From NCBI GenBank assembly GCA_017303575.1, contig JAFLCL010000038.1:1-46386 (forward strand): a stretch of 46,386 bases of DNA. The letters are read 5' to 3'. This stretch comes from Deltaproteobacteria bacterium. GTDB taxonomy: Bacteria > Myxococcota_A > Polyangia > Polyangiales > Sandaracinaceae. The notes beneath the pieces are model-generated. The model worked only from the letters and a program-made list of their open reading frames with translations. It did no database searches and had not been told where the DNA came from. Made by a program: the position numbers and the translations under genes. This document shows positions 1 through 8,965 of this stretch, piece by piece. Positions within the stretch are counted from its first letter, which is position 1. Each line of letters opens with the position of its first letter.

Positions 1-1568
1 CCCGCGCCGCCCGTGCCCGGCGCGCCGTAGCCACCGCTCATGAGCTGACCGGCGGCGCCGCCCGGATCACCGGCCGTCGCGTCGCACTCCTCGGCGTCGC
101 AGACGAAGAAGCACGTGGTGTCCATCGTGCCGCCGTCGCCGCCGCGGCCCGCGCTCACCGAGAGGCCGCCGCCACAGGTGTTGGTGCCCGCGCGACCACC
201 GAGGCCGACCGTCGAGTTGTCGCAGGGTGAGATGTAGAAGTCGGCCGCGCCGCCATCGACGCCGCCCATGTCCACCGTCGCGACCACGGCCGGCGCGTCC
301 GAGCCCGCCGAGCCCACCACGCCCGCACCGCCTGCGCCCTGCGTGAGCGTGCAGCGGATGATGTTGAGGCCCGTCGTGTTGTCGACGTGGACCACGTAGC
401 TCGAGAGGCCCGAGCTGCTCGACGGCGTGGGCGCCACGAGGATGAGGTTCTCGAGCGTCGGCGCGACGACGAGGTCGTGCGCGCGCACCGTGAGGTACTG
501 GCTCTCGGCCATGTCGAGCGCGCCCTGGATCACGGTGCGGTGCGCGCTCTCGGCGCGCGAGCCGCGCGACCAGCTCGTGTCGTAGCCGCCATAGAGGCGC
601 AGGCCATCACGGAGCACGACGACCTCGGCGTAGGTGCCGGCCATCACGAACAGATCGCGACGCGACTCCGTGATCGCGCGCGTCATCGCGTGCGCGATCG
701 TGCGGCACGGACGATCGAGCTCGAGCCCGCACGTCGCGTTGTCGTTGCCCATCGAGGTGGAGACGAGGATGCCGCGCGAGCGATCGCCGTCGATGCCGTC
801 GCAGTTCGTGTCGTCGTAGCTCGAGTCCGGATCGTCGGTGCCCGAGCCCGAAGCGCACTCGCAGCCGTTCGCGAGGTTTCCATCGGGGTTGCCGAAGCCC
901 ATCGCGCACGTGACGCCGCAGCTGCCCATCTCGCACGACGCGACGGTGTTCACCTGCGCGGCGGTGGGACCGGGGCACACGACGCAGTCGTTCGCGCCCG
1001 TGCGGCCGCAGTGGAGCGCGTCGCTCAGGTACATCGCCGGCGTGCTCGCGCACATCTCGGTCGCCTCGGCACAGTCGTCGATGGTGCAGCTGTCGCCGTC
1101 GTCACACGGACCACGCTCCGGGTTCACGCACTCGGTGTCGATGCACGAGGGCTCGCCGTTGCAGAACACGCCGTCGTCCGCGCAGTCGGTGTCGAACTCG
1201 CACGCGGGAAGGACCATGCACCCCGTGCCCATCACGCACGACGCGCCCTCGGGGCAGCGCATGTCCATCGGGGTGTTCTGGCATGCGTCGGTCATGGTCG
1301 AGCACGTGTCCTCGGTGCACGTGATGCTGTCGTCGCAGCTCGGCGGATCGCCCTCCACGCACTCGCCGTCCTCGCACACGGGCGTGCCGTTGCAGAACGT
1401 GCCGTCGTCCTCGCAGTCCGCGTTGCGCACGCACTCGGGCGCGGCGTCGATCGGAGGCGCATCGAAGGTGGGCGCATCCTGACGGGTTCCGCTCATTCCA
1501 TCCGCGCAGGCGGCGAACGAGAGGGCGCAGAGGGCGGGGATCAAGGCACGAAGCGAGGCATGACGCAT
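1..1568 (-). CDS. Cys-rich surface lipoprotein with DUF1565-like segment (partial, 3' end outside window)
   Basis: The start at 1568 gives an N-terminus with a hydrophobic signal and an AAC lipobox at about residues 19-21, so export as a lipoprotein is likely. Next come several Cys-rich modules of the 'CxxDxDCxDDGxFCNG' type, which myxobacteria use in surface proteins. A DxNCDGxDGD motif follows, then a segment (CGLELDRPCRTIAHAM, then a GTYAE and YGGYD pattern) typical of DUF1565, which leads into a parallel beta-helix. The last part is Gly- and Cys-rich. About 522 residues are visible and the frame is still open at base 1, so the C-terminus is missing. The exact function is unknown; a structural or adhesive cell-surface role is inferred from the architecture. 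Confidence 0.8.
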   Translation of the reverse strand, partial: MRHASLRALIPALCALSFAACADGMSGTRQDAPTFDAPPIDAAPECVRNADCEDDGTFCNGTPVCEDGECVEGDPPSCDDSITCTEDTCSTMTDACQNTPMDMRCPEGASCVMGTGCMVLPACEFDTDCADDGVFCNGEPSCIDTECVNPERGPCDDGDSCTIDDCAEATEMCASTPAMYLSDALHCGRTGANDCVVCPGPTAAQVNTVASCEMGSCGVTCAMGFGNPDGNLANGCECASGSGTDDPDSSYDDTNCDGIDGDRSRGILVSTSMGNDNATCGLELDRPCRTIAHAMTRAITESRRDLFVMAGTYAEVVVLRDGLRLYGGYDTSWSRGSRAESAHRTVIQGALDMAESQYLTVRAHDLVVAPTLENLILVAPTPSSSSGLSSYVVHVDNTTGLNIIRCTLTQGAGGAGVVGSAGSDAPAVVATVDMGGVDGGAADFYISPCDNSTVGLGGRAGTNTCGGGLSVSAGRGGDGGTMDTTCFFVCDAEECDATAGDPGGAAGQLMSGGYGAPGTGGA

Positions 1569-1727
1569 GGGGCCCGTGTGTGACGTCACACGGTGGCGCC
1601 CGCAACCAGGCGCGTGGGAAACCTCATGAAACGGCCCTCCGTGGCGCCCCGGCGCTCGGGGAATCCTCCGGGCCGACCGCGCGAGGGGCCTTGCCACGGG
1701 CGCCTGACTGCCATTCGATCCCGAGCG

Positions 1728-2138
1728 ATGCGACCGAACCTCCTCCACTGGCAGTGGTCGCTCTACGGCGACAACCACACCACGCGCGCGACGCTCGTCG
1801 TGCACGTGCTCACGGTGCCGCTCTTCCAGCTCGCGACGCTCGTGGTCCTCGCGGCGCCGTTCCAGATGTGGGGCACGAGCGTGATGGTCGGCACCCTGCA
1901 GCTCTTCGGCGGGCTCGCGACGATGGCCCTCGTCATGGCGGCGCAGGGCATCGTGCACCGCGCGGAGGCCAAGCCGCCGGTGCCCTTCGAGGGACCGCTC
2001 GATGTGCTGAGCCGCATCGTCCTCGAGCAGTGGATCACCTTCCCGCGCTTCGTCCTGAGCGGCGGCCTCGCGCGCGCGTGGCGCGACGCGCGCGTGCACG
2101 GAGACCCCGAAGCGGCGAACGAGCGCACCGGAGGCTGA
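1728..2138 (+). CDS. small membrane protein, DUF962/Mpo1-like
   Basis: The protein has 136 residues from the ATG at 1728 (MRPNLLHWQW). Residues about 22-75 form two hydrophobic helices. The pattern H-x2-T-x-P near the first helix and a later 'QGIVHRAEAKPPVPFEG' stretch resemble the Mpo1-like (DUF962) family, whose yeast member is a fatty-acid alpha-dioxygenase of the ER membrane. The resemblance is by eye and the His pattern is not complete, so catalysis is unproven. The gene ends 3 bases before the next start, so it is probably co-transcribed and translationally coupled with the ECF sigma factor. An open frame extends further upstream, but residues there look like non-coding GC-rich translation. 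Confidence 0.5.
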   Translation: MRPNLLHWQWSLYGDNHTTRATLVVHVLTVPLFQLATLVVLAAPFQMWGTSVMVGTLQLFGGLATMALVMAAQGIVHRAEAKPPVPFEGPLDVLSRIVLEQWITFPRFVLSGGLARAWRDARVHGDPEAANERTGG

Positions 2139-2141
2139 AGC

Positions 2142-3152
2142 GTGCCGCCGACCCCGAACGATCTCGAGACGTACCGCGCGCGGCTCACCGGCCACTGCTA
2201 CCGCATGCTCGGCGGCGCGAGCGAGGCCGAGGACGCCGTGCAGGAGACGATGGTGCGCGCGTGGCGTGCGATCGACGGCTTCGAGGAGCGCGCCGCGCTC
2301 GGCACGTGGCTCCACCGGATCGCGACCAACGTGTGCCTCGATCTGCTCGCGAAGGACGCGCGTCGCACGCGTCCCTACGCGCTCGGCCCCGCGATGTCGC
2401 TCGATCGACCGGACGCGCGACAGCGCGACGCGACCGAGTGGGTCGAGCCGATCGCGGACGCGCTCGTCTTGCCGAGCGACGCCGATCCCGCCGAGCGTGC
2501 GCTGTCGAAGGAGAGCGTGCGCCTCGCGTTCGTCGCGGCGCTGCAGCTCTTGCCGCCCAAGCAGCGCGCGGCGCTCTTGCTCACCGAGGTGCTGGGCTTC
2601 TCGATGCAGGAGACCGCCGACACGCTCGAGACCACGCAGCCTGCGATCCAGAGCGCGCTCCAGCGCGCGAGAGAGACGCTCTCCAGGAACGACGCGAGCG
2701 CGCGCGAGCTCGATCGACTGAAGGCACCGCTGCCGCCGCCGAAGGCCGCGCTTCTCGACTCGTTCCTCCATGCGTTCGAGCGCTACGACGTGAGCGCGAT
2801 CGCCGATCTGCTGCGCGCCGACGCGACGCAGAACATGCCGCCGTACGTGATGTGGCTCGACGGCGCGAGGGACATCGCCGCATGGATGAGCGGTCCCGGC
2901 GCAGCCTGTCGCGGCTCACGCCTCGTGCCGATCGCGCTCTCGGGCGTGCGCGGCTTCGCGCAGTACCGTCGATCGGAAGCGACGCCTCGTGGCGGGCCTG
3001 AACGCGGTCACTCCGCATGGGCCCTGATCGCGCTCGACGTGGAGGACGATCGCATCGCGAGCCTCACGTACTTCCTCGACGTGGAGCGTCTCTTCCCGCG
3101 CTTCGCCCTGCCGCTCACGCTCGCACCCGGTGTCCCACTGCCCGTGATCTGA
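2142..3152 (+). CDS. ECF sigma factor with C-terminal SnoaL-like extension
   Basis: The protein has 336 residues from a GTG at 2142, preceded by GGAGG at 2130-2134. Region sigma-2 is at about residues 10-80 (ARLTGHCYRMLGGASEAEDAVQET, then WLHRIATNVCLDLL). Sigma-4 is at about 125-185 (LPPKQRAALLLTEVLGFSMQETADTL). A roughly 130-residue C-terminal domain starting near 'LLDSFLHAFERYDVSAIADLL' fits the SnoaL-like fold. This is the layout of the SigX5/SigG-type ECF group (TIGR02960), in which the extension replaces a separate anti-sigma factor as regulator. No anti-sigma gene lies next to it. Its targets are unknown; the palindrome-controlled glyoxalase-fold gene downstream is a neighbour rather than a demonstrated target. 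Confidence 0.9.
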   Translation: MPPTPNDLETYRARLTGHCYRMLGGASEAEDAVQETMVRAWRAIDGFEERAALGTWLHRIATNVCLDLLAKDARRTRPYALGPAMSLDRPDARQRDATEWVEPIADALVLPSDADPAERALSKESVRLAFVAALQLLPPKQRAALLLTEVLGFSMQETADTLETTQPAIQSALQRARETLSRNDASARELDRLKAPLPPPKAALLDSFLHAFERYDVSAIADLLRADATQNMPPYVMWLDGARDIAAWMSGPGAACRGSRLVPIALSGVRGFAQYRRSEATPRGGPERGHSAWALIALDVEDDRIASLTYFLDVERLFPRFALPLTLAPGVPLPVI

Positions 3153-3174
3153 CCGAAGCACGTGCCGATCGCCG

Positions 3175-3235
3175 TGTTTCAATTTGAAACAAAACCCGTA
3201 AGGTCCTTGACGTGTTTGTTTCAAATTGAAACAAA
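3175..3235. promoter_or_regulatory. paired palindromic operators upstream of the VOC gene
   Basis: There are two AT-rich perfect palindromes in GC-rich DNA. Site 1 is TGTTTCAATTTGAAACA (3175-3191). Site 2 has the core GTTTCAAATTGAAAC (3218-3232) and its dyad extends to 21 bp (3215-3235). The 15-bp cores are exact reverse complements of each other and their centres lie 42 bp apart, about four helical turns. A TTGACG (3207-3212) sits between them as a possible -35. The layout fits cooperative binding of a dimeric repressor on one DNA face. The bound protein is not identifiable here; TetR-type is only one possibility. Confidence 0.75.
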
Positions 3236-3376
3236 ACGAGGCGCGTCGACGGGCCTGGCCTGGAGACGCCGGAGGGCTCGAGCGAACGCGCCGCGAAAAA
3301 AGTCCTCGGGGGACCGATGGATGTCGACGGCGCGGTCCGTCCAACGGGCATCCACCCTCCACCAAGGAGCTCGCTC

Positions 3377-3799
3377 ATGCCGATCGCCAAGTCCCGCAAG
3401 GTCTTCGTCAACCTTCCCGTCTCCGATCTCCCGCGCGCCAAGGCGTTCTTCGGCAAGCTCGGGTTCTCCTTCAACCCGCAGTTCACCAACGACGACGCGG
3501 CCTGCATGATCCTCAGCGACGAGGGCTACGTGATGCTGCTGACCCACCAGCACTTCTCGCAGTTCACCAAGCGCGCGATCGCCGATCAGGGCTCGCCCAC
3601 CGAGGTGCTCGTCGCGCTCTCGTGCGACAGCAAGGAGGAGGTCGCCGAGCTCGTGAAGCTCGCGCTCGAGAGCGGCGGCAAGGCCGCGATGCCCCCGATG
3701 GATCACGGCTTCATGGTGGGCGGCAGCTTCTACGATCCGGACGGCCACCACTGGGAGGTCCTCTGGATGGATCCCGCGGCCATTCAGCCCCAGAGCTGA
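3377..3799 (+). CDS. VOC-family (glyoxalase/dioxygenase-fold) protein
   Basis: The protein has 140 residues; ATG 3377 is preceded by AAGGAG (3364-3369). It opens with 'KVFVNLPVSDLPRAKAFFGKLGF' and closes with 'GGSFYDPDGHHWEVLWMDP', the two beta-alpha-beta-beta-beta hallmarks of the vicinal oxygen chelate fold. Length and pattern match the short single-domain bleomycin-resistance/glyoxalase-like proteins; the substrate cannot be read from sequence. A candidate metal ligand is the Glu of the 'HWEVLW' motif. It is a single gene with its own promoter region that carries two strong palindromes, so it is probably under tight repressor control. Confidence 0.9.
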   Translation: MPIAKSRKVFVNLPVSDLPRAKAFFGKLGFSFNPQFTNDDAACMILSDEGYVMLLTHQHFSQFTKRAIADQGSPTEVLVALSCDSKEEVAELVKLALESGGKAAMPPMDHGFMVGGSFYDPDGHHWEVLWMDPAAIQPQS

Positions 3800-4050
3800 A
3801 TGAACACTTCCTGGTTGTCCGCGTCGGCGCGATGGAACGGCGAGCGTACGCGATGGCGTCTCCACCAGGCGTGAGGCGTTGGCGAGCGCGAGGGGCGCGC
3901 GGGCGGGGGGTCGTAGCGCAGCGTCGGCGCGGAGTCGTCATGCGGAGCGGAGGCCCCCCGCCCGCGTGACCCGTCCCCTGGGTCACTCCTCTCCGTTCGT
4001 GTTGGTCACGGCCATTCTGTGATTGCCGCGCGCCGTGGTACTCGCGCCGC

Positions 4051-5100
4051 ATGCCGCAAGAGATCCGCGCCTGGGGAACGACCGCCAAGGACCGTCCGCT
4101 CGCACCGCTCACCATCCCGCGGCGTGATCCGGGACCGAACGATGTGGTCATCGACGTCGAGTTCTGCGGCGTCTGTCACTCGGACATCCACCAGGCGCGC
4201 GACGAGTGGGGCGGCTCGCTCTTTCCGATGGTGCCGGGCCACGAGATCGTCGGGCGCGTCACCGCGCTCGGCGCGAGCGCGACCAAGCACACGATCGGAT
4301 CACGCGTCGGCGTGGGCTGTTTCGTCGACTCGTGTCGTCGCTGCGGACAGTGCGGGCTCGGCTTCGAGCAGTTCTGCGCCGAGGGCATGGCGCTCACCTA
4401 CAACGGCACCGAGATGGATCGGAAGACGCCGACGTTCGGTGGCTACAGCAAGCGCATCGTCGTCGATCAGGCCTACGTGCTCCGCGTGCCCGAGAGCCTC
4501 GATCCCGCCGCCGCTGCGCCGCTCTTGTGCGCAGGCATCACGACCTACTCGCCGCTCCGCGAGTGGAACGTGAAGAAGGGCGATCGCGTCGGCGTCGTCG
4601 GCCTCGGCGGCCTCGGGCACATGGGCGTGAAGCTCGCGCGCTCGATGGGCGCAGACGTCGTGGTGCTCAGCACCTCGCCGAGCAAAGAAGAAGACGCGAG
4701 ACGCCTCGGCGCGACGGACTTCGTGGTCACCAAAGACGCGGCGCAGATGAAGCGCGCCAAGGGCCTCGACCTGATCCTCGACACCGTGGCAGCCAACCAC
4801 TCGTTCGATCCGTTCCTGCGCCTCTTGCGTCCACGCGGCGCGCTCGTGCTCGTGGGCGCGCCGAACGAGGCCATCCCCGTGGCGCCGTTCGCGCTCATCC
4901 AGGGCAACCGACGCCTCGCGGGCTCGAGCATCGGCGGCATCGCCGAGACGCAGGAGATGCTGGATCACTGCGCCGCGCACGGCATCGTCTCGGACATCGA
5001 GACCATCGCGATCGATCAGATCAACGAAGCCTACGAGCGCGTGCTGAAGAGCGACGTGCGCTACCGGTTCGTCATCGATCTCGCGTCGTTGGCTCAGTAG
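4051..5100 (+). CDS. zinc-dependent NAD(P) alcohol dehydrogenase
   Basis: The protein has 349 residues, the normal length for the cinnamyl-alcohol-dehydrogenase branch of the MDR superfamily (YahK-like). The catalytic zinc site is visible as C39 in 'CGVCHSD', H64-E65 in 'GHE' and a Cys near residue 160 ('LLCAGITTY'). The structural zinc is held by C95, C98, C101 and C109. The Rossmann loop reads 'GLGGLGHMGVKLA'. It probably reduces aldehydes to alcohols with NADPH in the cytoplasm; the exact substrate is not inferable. The start is the first ATG with the family's usual N-terminus. The end overlaps the convergent methyltransferase-like gene by 7 bases. Confidence 0.93.
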   Translation: MPQEIRAWGTTAKDRPLAPLTIPRRDPGPNDVVIDVEFCGVCHSDIHQARDEWGGSLFPMVPGHEIVGRVTALGASATKHTIGSRVGVGCFVDSCRRCGQCGLGFEQFCAEGMALTYNGTEMDRKTPTFGGYSKRIVVDQAYVLRVPESLDPAAAAPLLCAGITTYSPLREWNVKKGDRVGVVGLGGLGHMGVKLARSMGADVVVLSTSPSKEEDARRLGATDFVVTKDAAQMKRAKGLDLILDTVAANHSFDPFLRLLRPRGALVLVGAPNEAIPVAPFALIQGNRRLAGSSIGGIAETQEMLDHCAAHGIVSDIETIAIDQINEAYERVLKSDVRYRFVIDLASLAQ

Positions 5101-5744
5101 ACGAAGGGCACGACGCGCCATCGCACGCGGGCTGCGTAGTCGACGTAGCCCGCGAGCTCGCCGTGCAGCATGCGATCCTCGATCGACGTTCGTCGAAGGA
5201 AGATCACGATCACCGGCAGCGCGCACAGCCCCGCGAGCCACGAGCCGAGCGCGGGCCCGCACGCGAGGCACACGACGACCACGGCCGTGTACATCGGATG
5301 TCGCACGAAGGCGTAGGGCCCCGTGTCGATCACGCGCTGACCGCGTTCGTCTTGGATGCGGACCGCGCTCGACGCGTAAGGGTTCGCGAAGAGCACCCAC
5401 CCGGAGATCGCGAGACCGAGGAACCAGAAGACCAGGCCGATCGCCGACACCGTCGTCGACACGGGCGTCCAGCCGAAGCGCACGTCGAGGCCCGCGATCA
5501 CGAGCATCGCGAGGAACGGCAGCGCGACGAGGCGTCGCGTGGCGCGATCGCGATCGCTCGGCGGCTTCATGCGCTCGCGCACGAGCTCGGGGTTGGTCTT
5601 CTCGAGGCGCGTGTAGATCGCGGCGAAGGTGCCCCACATCACGGCGAGCCATGCCCAGAACGTCCACACGTCGATGCGGCCCGCGCATCCGAAGAGCACC
5701 AGACCCATGACGATGCAGGGCAGGAGGCCTCGCAGAGCGATCAT
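5094..5744 (-). CDS. isoprenylcysteine carboxyl methyltransferase-like membrane protein
   Basis: The protein has 216 residues from ATG 5744, with an AAGGAG-type ribosome site upstream. It has four to five hydrophobic segments. The C-terminal half carries the ICMT/PEMT signature 'GPYAFVRHPMYTA' followed by 'ED..L...L.GY..Y' (seen as 'EDRMLHGELAGYVDYAARVRWRVVPFVY'-type residues), which binds AdoMet in this family. Bacterial homologues methylate unknown small or lipid substrates. Position 5744 is chosen because the upstream open frame lacks family-like content. It is divergent from the FMN reductase gene (5826) and convergent with the alcohol dehydrogenase. Confidence 0.85.
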   Translation of the reverse strand: MIALRGLLPCIVMGLVLFGCAGRIDVWTFWAWLAVMWGTFAAIYTRLEKTNPELVRERMKPPSDRDRATRRLVALPFLAMLVIAGLDVRFGWTPVSTTVSAIGLVFWFLGLAISGWVLFANPYASSAVRIQDERGQRVIDTGPYAFVRHPMYTAVVVVCLACGPALGSWLAGLCALPVIVIFLRRTSIEDRMLHGELAGYVDYAARVRWRVVPFVY

Positions 5745-5825
5745 CTCGGTCTCCTTCGCGTCATGGTTCCGTCGGCACGCGTGAAGCCCGCGCGCCCCGA
5801 AGCGCGTCGTGGGTATACCTCGTGG

Positions 5826-6377
5826 ATGACCAAGCTCCTGGGGATCTCGGGCTCGCTGCGCAAGGGCTCCTTCAACACGTCGCTCTTGCGCGCCGCCGTC
5901 GATCTCGCGCCGGAGGGTACCGAGATCGAGATCGCGTCCATCGCCGGCATTCCCCTCTACGACGGCGACGTGGAGGCCGAGCAAGGCATCCCCGAGACGG
6001 TGAAGGCGCTGAAGGAGCGCATCGCCGCAGCCGACGGCCTCCTGATCGTCACGCCCGAGTACAACAACTCGATCCCCGGCGTCCTCAAGAACGCGATCGA
6101 CTGGCTCTCGCGTCCGCCCGCCGATCTGCCGCGCGTGTTCGGCGACAAGCCCATCGCGCTGATGGGCACGAGCCCGGGGCCCTATGGCACCGTGCTCTCG
6201 CAGGCCGCGTGGCTTCCCGTGCTGCGCTCGCTCGGCGCGCGCGCCTACTTCGGCGGTCGTGTCGCGATCCCCTTCGCCAGCAAGGCGTTCGACGCCGACG
6301 GCAAGCTGATCGACGAGCGCGGCAAGAAGTCGGTGACGGAGCTCCTCGCCGGCTTCGCGAAGTCGATCGCGACGTGA
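5826..6377 (+). CDS. NADPH-dependent FMN reductase (flavodoxin fold)
   Basis: The protein has 183 residues. The N-terminal 'LLGISGSLRKGSFNTSLLRAA' is the FMN phosphate loop, and 'TPEYNNSIPGVLKNAIDWLSRP' is the second flavin-contact motif of the ChrR/YieF/ArsH-like reductase family. It probably reduces quinones or other electrophiles with NAD(P)H in the cytoplasm. No Shine-Dalgarno is visible. A TATACC box at 5814-5819 lies 7 bases before the ATG, so the transcript may be leaderless, although no -35 box is evident. The divergent neighbour is the ICMT-like gene. Confidence 0.92.
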   Translation: MTKLLGISGSLRKGSFNTSLLRAAVDLAPEGTEIEIASIAGIPLYDGDVEAEQGIPETVKALKERIAAADGLLIVTPEYNNSIPGVLKNAIDWLSRPPADLPRVFGDKPIALMGTSPGPYGTVLSQAAWLPVLRSLGARAYFGGRVAIPFASKAFDADGKLIDERGKKSVTELLAGFAKSIAT

Positions 6378-6433
6378 TCGCGCGTCATCGAGCGTGGCGA
6401 TCGGGCGTCGGGCTTTGTTACGCTCGGGCCACG

Positions 6434-7021
6434 ATGGACCACCGGCACGGACGCCCCCGCCTCGTCACGCGACGCGCCTCGGCGCTCTACCTCGGCGCCG
6501 CGCTGATGCTCCTCTTCGCGCTCGCCTGTCCTCGCCCGATCGACGCTCAGCAAGCGAGCGTGCCGAGCACGCTGCCCGGTACGTGGCGACACGATGGTGA
6601 CCTCTCGCGCTCGGTGCGTCTCATCGACGCTGCGTTCGCGCCCAGCATCGCCTCGCTGCCCGAGCTCATCCAAGGCTTCGCCCGCAGCCGCATCCACGAC
6701 GACATGCCGCCGCCCGAGCGCGTGATCGTCAGCGTCGAAGGAGCCCGCGTGCGCGTGTCGCTCGACTCCTCGCGCGCCGCGGTGATCGATGGCCCCCTCG
6801 GCGGCACTGCGCGCACCACGGGCGTGGACGACGGCACGCGCGTGACGCAGCGCTTGTCCGGCGGCTGGCTCGAGATCCGCTACCTCGGCGAGGGCTCCGA
6901 GCTCTTGCAGCTCTTCTCCACCGAGCCCGACGGCGCGCACATGCACGTCGACTACACCGTCACGAGCCCACGCCTCGTGGCGCCCGTGCGCTACCGCCTC
7001 GAGTACGTGCGCGGCAGCTGA
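6434..7021 (+). CDS. secreted protein of unknown function
   Basis: The protein has 195 residues from ATG 6434. Residues about 15-37 form an export signal (hydrophobic run ending in AQQA or after LAC), so it is either cleaved by signal peptidase I or lipidated at the Cys of 'FALAC'. The mature part starts 'LPGTWRHDGDLSRSV'. This resembles short myxobacterial proteins that open with a 'GTW' motif and a lipocalin-like beta pattern, but no named family is certain. It sits 56 bases after the FMN reductase and 3 bases from the convergent kinase stop. It has no obvious partner. Confidence 0.7.
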   Translation: MDHRHGRPRLVTRRASALYLGAALMLLFALACPRPIDAQQASVPSTLPGTWRHDGDLSRSVRLIDAAFAPSIASLPELIQGFARSRIHDDMPPPERVIVSVEGARVRVSLDSSRAAVIDGPLGGTARTTGVDDGTRVTQRLSGGWLEIRYLGEGSELLQLFSTEPDGAHMHVDYTVTSPRLVAPVRYRLEYVRGS

Positions 7022-7024
7022 TCG

Positions 7025-8953
7025 TCAGCTCTTCGCGCGGAGCTGTCGCAGGGCGTCGATCAGGATCAGGCTCGTGGCGCCGATCGCGGCGGCTCCGATC
7101 GCGGGCACGGTGAGGCTCGGCACCAGCGCGCACACGATCGCGCCCGTGAGGAAGAACGCGGCGGTCACGAGGAAGCGCACGTCGATGCCGATGCCCGCGC
7201 CGGTGAGCACGCTCGCCATCGCGAGCATGGCGAACGCGCCTGCCTCCCGCGGATCGGCGTCACGCGCCCAGAAGAACGCGTCGGAGACGCCCGCGAGCGC
7301 GAGCAGCGAGACGAGCACGAGCGCAGTCTGCCGACCGAGGCGGTTCGAGAAGAGGCGCCGGCGAAAGACCACGACGCCTACCGTCGCGAACGCGAGCAGC
7401 ACGGCGTCGTAGACGAGCACCTCGCGCATCGAGCGCACTCCGCCCGCGTGCTCGGCCTCCGACTGCCAGCCGTTGGTCACGAGCACGATCGTCAGCACGA
7501 TGAGGCCGGCCGCGATCCACGCGCGTTGCTTGGCGGTGCGGCGCGGGTCGCGCTCACGCTCCTCGCGACGTGCGGCCTCCTCGAGACGCCGCGCCTCGGC
7601 CACCTCGGCACGCAACGACTCGATGCGCGCCGCGAGCGCAGGATCGGGGCTCGCGAGCTCGGCGAGCAACGCGGCAGCCGCCTCGGGAGAACGTCGCTCG
7701 AGCTCGGCCGTGATCATCGCGCGCAGCGCCCGATCGAGCGCGCGCTTCGCGTCGACGTTCTCGGGCCACTCGCGCAACGCCTGCGTGAGCGCGAAGCGGC
7801 TCTCGGTGAGCGCACGGGTGGCCTCGGGAGACGCGAGCTCCGCGGCGCTCGATCGCTCGAGCGTGGCCAAGCGCGTCTCGGCCTCGCGCGACAGACGCAG
7901 CGAGCCGCGGTGCCGCACGAAGTCCGTGAGCCCTTCGCGGAAGGCGAGCGCGCTCTCGGGTCGATCGCTCGGTGACTCGCTGGTCGCGCGGTTCGCGAGC
8001 GCCCCGAGCTCCGCGAGCTCGCTCGGATACGTGCGTGGGCGCGAGCTCAGCGCCGCGAGCAAGACTTCGGTGAGCGTGCGACCGTCGTGACGCGCCTTGC
8101 CCGTGATCGCTGCGTGGAGCGTGGCGCCGAGCAGGTACACATCGGTGCGCGCGTCGATCTCTCGGATCGCGCCGCGCGCCATCTCCGGCGCCATGTAGGC
8201 GGGCGTGCCGACGATGGCGATGCCCCTGCGATCGTCGTGCTGGGGCGCATCCTCGAGCCTCAGCGCGACGCCCCAGTCCACCAGGTAGACCTCACCGAAG
8301 CTTCCGATCATCACGTTCTCGGGCTTCACGTCGCGGTGCACGATCCCGCGCGCGTGCGCGAAGTGGAGCGCGTCCGCGACGCGACCGAGGATCTCCACGA
8401 TCGCCGCGAGCCGATCACCGTGTCGACGCTCGAGCGCGGCCCACGCCGCGTGCTCGGGATCGCGCACCAGCGCCTGGAGCGACTCGCCCTCGATGCGCTT
8501 CATCACGAGCAGAGGGCGCCCCTGATCGTCGGCGCCGAGCGCGTGGATCGGCACCACGCTCGGGTGCTCGAGCGCGCCCGTCGCGCGGGCCTCGGCGAGC
8601 AGCGACGTCGTCGCCTCCGACACGAGCCCGTTGCCCTTGAGCTGCTTGACCGCGACCTCGCGCGCGAGCGTGCGCTGACGCGCGAGCCACACGATGCCCA
8701 TGCCGCCTTCGCCCAGCGTGCGAACGAGCTCGAGATCCGCTGTGTTGCCGCCCTCGGGCGTGCGCACCTCGAGCCGCGGGAGCGTGACGCCGCCCTCGGT
8801 GGTGGTGCTCGGTGCGCCGCGCGTCGCGGGCAGATCCTCCTCGAACGAAGGTCGGATCGTCGCGTCGAGCGCGAGCTCGCTCGAGCTCATGGTCTTCGCG
8901 AAGGCCTCGATGCGGGCCACGGCGCCGTCGAGCGTCTGGTCCGTCGTGCTCAC
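7025..8953 (-). CDS. membrane-anchored Ser/Thr protein kinase
   Basis: The protein has 642 residues. A kinase domain of the PknB type spans about 73-350: Gly loop 'GEGGMG' (81-86), ATP lysine K103, a catalytic loop with H206-R207-D208, K210 and N213, then D226-W227-G228 in place of DFG, and 'APE' at 255-257. A helical, Ala/Glu-rich linker of about 100 residues follows. The C-terminal quarter holds about five hydrophobic helices from residue 470 on, so the kinase faces the cytoplasm. The DWG variant keeps the metal-binding Asp and should be active. It starts 12 bases after the propeller lipoprotein and probably shares its transcript, which suggests a sensor and kinase pair. Confidence 0.95.
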   Translation of the reverse strand: MSTTDQTLDGAVARIEAFAKTMSSSELALDATIRPSFEEDLPATRGAPSTTTEGGVTLPRLEVRTPEGGNTADLELVRTLGEGGMGIVWLARQRTLAREVAVKQLKGNGLVSEATTSLLAEARATGALEHPSVVPIHALGADDQGRPLLVMKRIEGESLQALVRDPEHAAWAALERRHGDRLAAIVEILGRVADALHFAHARGIVHRDVKPENVMIGSFGEVYLVDWGVALRLEDAPQHDDRRGIAIVGTPAYMAPEMARGAIREIDARTDVYLLGATLHAAITGKARHDGRTLTEVLLAALSSRPRTYPSELAELGALANRATSESPSDRPESALAFREGLTDFVRHRGSLRLSREAETRLATLERSSAAELASPEATRALTESRFALTQALREWPENVDAKRALDRALRAMITAELERRSPEAAAALLAELASPDPALAARIESLRAEVAEARRLEEAARREERERDPRRTAKQRAWIAAGLIVLTIVLVTNGWQSEAEHAGGVRSMREVLVYDAVLLAFATVGVVVFRRRLFSNRLGRQTALVLVSLLALAGVSDAFFWARDADPREAGAFAMLAMASVLTGAGIGIDVRFLVTAAFFLTGAIVCALVPSLTVPAIGAAAIGATSLILIDALRQLRAKS

Positions 8954-8965
8954 GTGAAGGGTCTC

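Noticed and set aside
5814..5826. Leaderless promoter for the FMN reductase
   Set aside because: TATACC has the right spacing but no -35 or other support; it is kept only as a remark in the gene entry.
4206..6377. A 723-residue fusion of ADH region and FMN reductase
   Set aside because: Only the last 183 residues are protein-like; the rest is the out-of-frame reading of the alcohol dehydrogenase.
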